Part shown: positions 59,627 to 64,000 of the stretch, in pieces | Numbering within the stretch: the first letter of the stretch is position 1 | Layout of the letters: each line of letters opens with the position of its first letter | Assembly (NCBI GenBank): GCA_009761415.1 | Contig: QUOL01000003.1 | Coordinates: 930,001-994,000, forward strand | From: Sarcomyxa edulis | Lineage: Eukaryota; Basidiomycota; Agaricomycetes; Agaricales; Mycenaceae | Direction: 5' to 3' | Length of the DNA: 64,000 bases | Translations under genes and position numbers: made by a program | Notes under the pieces: model-generated | What the model was told of the DNA's origin: nothing | What the model saw: the letters and a program-made list of their open reading frames with translations, nothing else | Databases searched by the model: none

Positions 59627-61392
59627 ATGTCTCAGCAACCAACCGCTTCAAAGCCTTCGCTCCAGGGGGTCCGAATTAAAGCAAGAAAGGGTGCCGTAAA
59701 GGCCCACGCAAAGCACGAACCAACCAGTCCGTTACTTCCATCCTATGCTGTTTGAATAATCCAAGATCTCACCCTTTTCCTAGTCTTCAGAGATCAACTC
59801 TATAAACATCTCGAAACTGTCCCCGAAGGAGACTTTGATTCATTCACCAACAAACTCGTACAAGCCGGTTCTACACTCGAGTTCCTCAAATATGCAGACG
59901 CCCTCTTCGAAATCCTTCTCGTTGGCGGTCTCATCCAACCCGGAGGCAGCTACATTGATGACGGCGCCCCCGTTTCCCCCTTCACTGTCTTCAACGCAAA
60001 GGAGCCTGTTGAGGTGGACGACATAAAGAAGTACATTGAAGTGCTCAACAAACTCATCAGAAGGTACGCATTCCCGTCGATCTCTGCTCTCTCTAAATCT
60101 CAACATTGCCACAGATACAAATACCTTCAGAAACCCCTCGAAGAGTCTGCTCTACCCGGACTCCTTCAATACATCCATCGCTGGTCACCCGCACAGAAAG
60201 ACAAACTGTCCATCGCGACCGGTCTCTTGATCTCCCAAGGTCTCGCCAACGCGTCCTGCCTCCAGGCTTTAGCGAAAGACCACTTGGTCAAGAATGGTGC
60301 GTTCATTCCGACATTCCTTCGTCTCATCCCGAATGACCAAAATTTTCATATTCACATCAGATGTATCCGTCAGCGTGATAACACTGATTTTCCGCGCATA
60401 CCTCATCGATCAATCTATGGATCATCTCTCCAGCGCTCTCAAACGCGGAGGTATCAAGGACCTCCTCGGCTTCTTCCCACCAAACAAACGTGAGGGGAAA
60501 ATCCTGGAAGAACACTTCAGGAAGGAAGGACTTCCCCAAGTCGCCGATTGGTGGGCGAAGAAACAGTACGCTGTAGTCAAAGAAAGCATCGCCAAGGACC
60601 TACAAGAGCTTTGCGAACGCGATGAAACGCCAGAGCAGGTTCGTCGTTTCCGTCCATTTCTTCCGATTTCAAACCCCCCTCATTCTATCTCGTTTCACAC
60701 TCTGGAAATATTAGCTTGTCGCACATATCAAAGGCAAACAGGAAGAAGCGCCCATCCCAGAGGATGAGCTCGTTCAATGCATCTGGCAAGGTCTCATGGC
60801 CTCCGTCGACTGGAGCGCGCGGCCCGATCAAATTGAAAATCTCGCTCTTCGAGAAGTCGGCGTAAGTCTGACTCCCCTCCCCTCCCCTCCTTTCGTGTAA
60901 ACTCACCTTCTTTTTCCTTAACATCCCCCCACTGCCACGTCGCACAGAAATACGCACCAGTCCTCGAACCATTCTGTAACGGGCCCAAGACCGAAGTAGC
61001 CCTCATCAATGTCGTCCAAGTGTATTGTTATGAAGACACTCGTATCATTAAAGCATTCCCACAAATCCTCAAAGTGAGTTAACTCATGCTTTTTCGGTCG
61101 GTACTACGCAATCAGTTGACTGACATTGACCGTCGTCGATGACTATCTATCTATCTATCTAGGTTCTGTATAATAAGGATTGTATTTCTGATCAAGCCAT
61201 TATTTATTGGCACCAGAAGGGCTCCAAGCCACAGGGAAAACAGCACTTCCTTAAGAGTACCGAGCCGCTAGTCAAGGTCCGTCTCGTTCCTTCCCTTTCC
61301 TTGTCACCGGCGTCGCCGATACTTACTTATCACATCTCCTCTCCTCTCGTAGTTCTTGCAGGAACAGGATGACGACAGCGAAGAAGAGTAAT
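59627..61392 (+). CDS. BZW / eIF5-mimic protein (W2 domain)
   Basis: The start is MSQQPTASKPSLQGVRIKARKG. A GTCCGT..CCTAG intron then joins the second exon at IFRDQLYKHLETVPEGDFDSFTNKLV. The body contains LKYADALFEILLVGGLIQPGG and LIRRYKYLQKPLEESALPGLLQY. It continues with LKRGGIKDLLGFFPPNKR and WWAKKQYAVVKESIAKDLQE. The C-terminal W2 domain includes IWQGLMASVDWSARPDQIENLALREV and YNKDCISDQAIIYWHQKG. It ends FLQEQDDDSEEE, the acidic tail expected for this family. BZW/5MP proteins mimic eIF5, compete for eIF2 and the preinitiation complex, and affect start-codon stringency. About seven introns; one contains a TCTA repeat (about 61143-61161). Length of about 430 residues matches the family. Confidence 0.92.
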
Positions 61393-61801
61393 CTTAATCT
61401 CGATTATTTCTTTCCCAACGTCTGTGTCTGTTAGGTTACCCGAGTATGTACTCTCGTCTCATAAAGGTCTGGCTCACTGGATTTCGCTTCGGATCCCATC
61501 CCATTTCTAGTAATGCCTCTACTACGTACATGCAAGCAGTATGCGTAGTTCAACGAGAATTTTTATAATAGATAATCACAGCGCTAGCAGCAAGCAACTC
61601 GAACACACAAGCCTGAGACACAAGACACAAGACTAAGACTAAGACTAAGACTAAGACTAAGAAGAAAAAGCGGAGATAGATAGAATAATCGACGACGATT
61701 CAAGAAAATAGAACATATGTATGTGTATGTATATCGTGGAACTGAGAAACGTACACAAACCTTTCGAAAGAAGATATATTTTGACCGATGGGAGTTTTTT
61801 T
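61393..61801. other. Convergent intergenic region
   Basis: The BZW (+) and transcription factor (-) genes converge here. It contains the hexanucleotide repeat listed separately and no gene. Confidence 0.5.
61630..61662. repeat. Hexanucleotide tandem repeat (ACTAAG)n
   Basis: Five consecutive ACTAAG units are present, preceded by shorter ACACAAG copies. The repeat is in convergent intergenic DNA. Confidence 0.9.
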
Positions 61802-64000
61802 CTACCAAGCTTCAGGCATCGGAGGACCAAAATCCCCCGTCCATCCGTTCGTCCCAGCACTCTGGAAGAATATCCCATCTGAGCCGTTCGCCGGAAGCCC
61901 AAGGTCCGTGAGACTCTACAAGAGACATCGAAGGTCATTAGCGTCTATGTACATGAACTCATAATGGATTATAGCGCGCCTGTTCTTGCAGCCACACAGG
62001 AATAGCCGACGGACTAAATATGCTTCTATCACTGGGCCACACGAACCCCAGTTCTTCCATCGTAAATGGGGGAGGCATGCCTGGGCCTTGATCGGCGAAT
62101 GTGGATGTTGGGGAGACGATCATTCCGTCGGCGACGAAGGAGGGTGGGGGCATTGGCGCGGGGGTGTTGATCCCGCTTGCGATGCCGACTTTGCGCCGGA
62201 GGTTAGCGAGCATTATGCGGAGGGTTAGGGCGTAGCTGGGTGGTGAGATGGGTGTGTTGATCAGCAAGGGATACTACACTGATTAATGGAGTGGAGTGGA
62301 GTGGGGAACGAACCGTTCAGCAGCAACATCCGAAAGAAGCTGAGCAAGTTGTTCAACCTGAGTAGTGATAGCCACCAAATCCAACTCCGCAGGGAACAGA
62401 CTAGCCATCTTCAATAAGAACAAACCCGAAAACGCAGCTGTGACGAGACTATCGTGGACTGCATAACGTAGAGCCGCCCTAGAAATACATTCAACGACGC
62501 GGAGTCAGCAGTCATATCAAACAACCCCAAATGTAAATGCAAGTGAAGCGCTACATACCGATATGCAGGCGACCCAAGGAATATAGACAAACAATTGAAC
62601 GCAGCGTCTTTAGCTTGGAACGCCAGTTCTCTCTGTTCGAAGGGCATCTTATCCCATGAGACGCCACGTAGAGCGACGCACACGAGCCATAGCTTGGCGT
62701 AGTGTAGTTCGCCGGCGAGGATTTTGCGGAGGAGGGAGTCTTCGTCCATTGTTTGACCTGCGTTATGACGAACGATATAAGTATCACGGGCGGGAGTAGG
62801 CTGGAAAGAAACGACGCACGATGTAACTCATCACAATCAGCCCACCATTTATCCAGCTCCACATTCGCACGGCGGATGAACGACAAAGTGTTATGGTTCA
62901 CTTGTCCATTCAACGGTGCCAGTGTTTCGTAAATATGAGCTATGCAATGCCCGCCGTTAGATAACGTATACATTTCATCAAGAGATATGAAAAGAGAGAT
63001 AGAGATACATACTCTTCTGCGCAATCAACTCCACCTGCGAAATAAGCCTAACATCCGTAGGAGAAGCCATTGGGTGGGAGAGGAGGATACGACAGTGCCG
63101 TATGGAGCTTTCGTCGCGGAGGACGATGGGGCGGCCTGTTCCTAGGCTCATTCTACGATCGAAAACGCGAAGGTCAGACGGTGTAGTCAAGAGGATAGAG
63201 TGGAGCTTACTGATGGTCGAACCAATAGAGGCAGAGCCAGATGCGGGCGGACACCACTGCAGTTCAAAAGATATTTTTTTGTGCGTAAGTAATCATTCAA
63301 TGCGACTAGATCAAAGAAAGGAACCCATGAACTCACCTAAATTCCTCTCCTCCTCCTGCGTCCTAGTCTTCCCACTATCATCCGCCAATTTCTCAAGCGC
63401 ACGGTGGAGCCCGAGATCCAACGCCATACGCATCGCATGTCCGCTCGGGAGCCATCCGTTGGTGCTCCACGCAGCTAGGAGAAGCATGCCTACGCGAACG
63501 ACCAACGGTTGTCAGGATTATTTGGACTTGGACTTTTGAAAGTGAAGAAGTTCGCACCTTGAACAGCCTCCTTCCTAACAACAGGTCCAAAAAGCGAGCT
63601 CCTCGCAATCCCTTGAGCCTCCTCGAGGCATTTATAAAACGTAGGCGTCAGAGGTCCGTTCCCGCTTCGGATTTTACCTGCGACGGCTAGGATGGCGTCG
63701 AATGTCCATGGGGTGCGTTCCATGAGGGATTCGTAGGTGTCGTAGGAGGGGTCGAAGAGGGGGATGAAGAGGTGGCATCCGGCGAAGAAGCTGTCCAAAA
63801 GAAAAGTTAGGAAAATGATTGGGACGCAGGACATCTTGCTTACATGTGGTATAATTCTCTAGCCTCAGAATCGGATACGAGGCCCTGCGGTGTCGATGTC
63901 AATGTTAGTAGATGCATCAATATGAAGCCTGGGACGGCTTGCCTTTTCGACTACGTGGGGGAACGCATTGCGCGGCGTAGGTTCTGCGCGTTTACGCTTT
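61802..64000 (-). CDS. Fungal-specific transcription factor, C-terminal part
   Basis: The gene enters from beyond the right edge. Visible exons read KRKRAEPTPRNAFPHVVEK, then GLVSDSEARELYHM and FFAGCHLFIPLFDPSYDTYESL. Next come WTFDAILAVAGKI, AAWSTNGWLPSGHAMRMALDLGLHRAL and RIWLCLYWFDHQMSLGTGRP. Together these are the typical blocks of the fungal_trans middle homology region of Zn2Cys6 regulators. Any zinc cluster would lie outside the window. The C-terminal part is Pro-rich and ends WTGDFGPPMPEAW with TAG at 61802-61804. About nine introns are seen; the one at 63885-63942 starts GCAAGC, so it may be a GC-AG intron. Target genes are unknown. Confidence 0.85.

Overview
The window looks like nuclear chromosomal DNA of a basidiomycete, most likely a mushroom-forming agaricomycete. 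The evidence is that most genes are cut by many introns of about 50-60 nt with GT..AG ends. There is also a division-I chitin synthase, a GH28 endopolygalacturonase, a Zn2Cys6/PAS regulator of the ERT1 type, a NACHT STAND (NLR-like) protein, several F-box/LRR-like proteins, and a small orphan of a type I associate with agaricomycetes. I found no rRNA, tRNA, CRISPR array or retrotransposon. The only clear mobile-element candidate is a 394-bp foldback/MITE-like repeat at 7195-7588.

Layout. 1-9.4 kb: 3' end of an acidic nuclear-type protein (+), an iron-dependent glycerol dehydrogenase (-), a membrane-anchored Smr protein (-), the MITE-like element, and an R3H-type protein (+). 9.4-13.7 kb: intron-rich chitin synthase (-). 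14-20 kb: gene-poor, with a tandem repeat, a small orphan gene (-) and an F-box protein (-). 20-33.5 kb: five genes in a row on +, namely an ERT1-like regulator, a GH63 glucosidase, an endopolygalacturonase and COG7, with the first preceded by a CCAAT/TATA cluster. 33.7-36.1 kb: NmrA-like Rossmann protein and an F-box remnant (-). 36.2-40.6 kb: splicing factor SLU7 and MYST acetyltransferase ESA1 (+). 41-58.8 kb: a run of minus-strand genes: small tetraspan membrane protein, NACHT protein with a hydrophobic C-terminus, F-box, PNS1-like transporter, phosducin-like protein, F-box-like protein, PP2C phosphatase. 59.6-61.4 kb: BZW/eIF5-mimic protein (+). 61.8-64 kb: 3' part of a fungal-specific transcription factor (-), running off the window.

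The genes are mostly unrelated housekeeping functions (secretory pathway: COG7, GH63; gene expression: SLU7, ESA1, BZW; signalling: PP2C, phosducin-like) with accessory genes between them. GldA and the ERT1-like regulator both touch three-carbon/gluconeogenic metabolism, but nothing in the sequence shows that they act together. Most exon-intron models were rebuilt by hand from splice signals and reading frame, so exact boundaries are less certain than gene identity.

The items most worth checking are: the GH28 gene whose fifteen or so introns are canonical except for one donor reading GGGAGT; the foldback element; the NACHT protein whose C-terminus carries membrane-like segments instead of repeats; two GC-AG introns; and a phosducin-like gene whose first coding exon is only the ATG.
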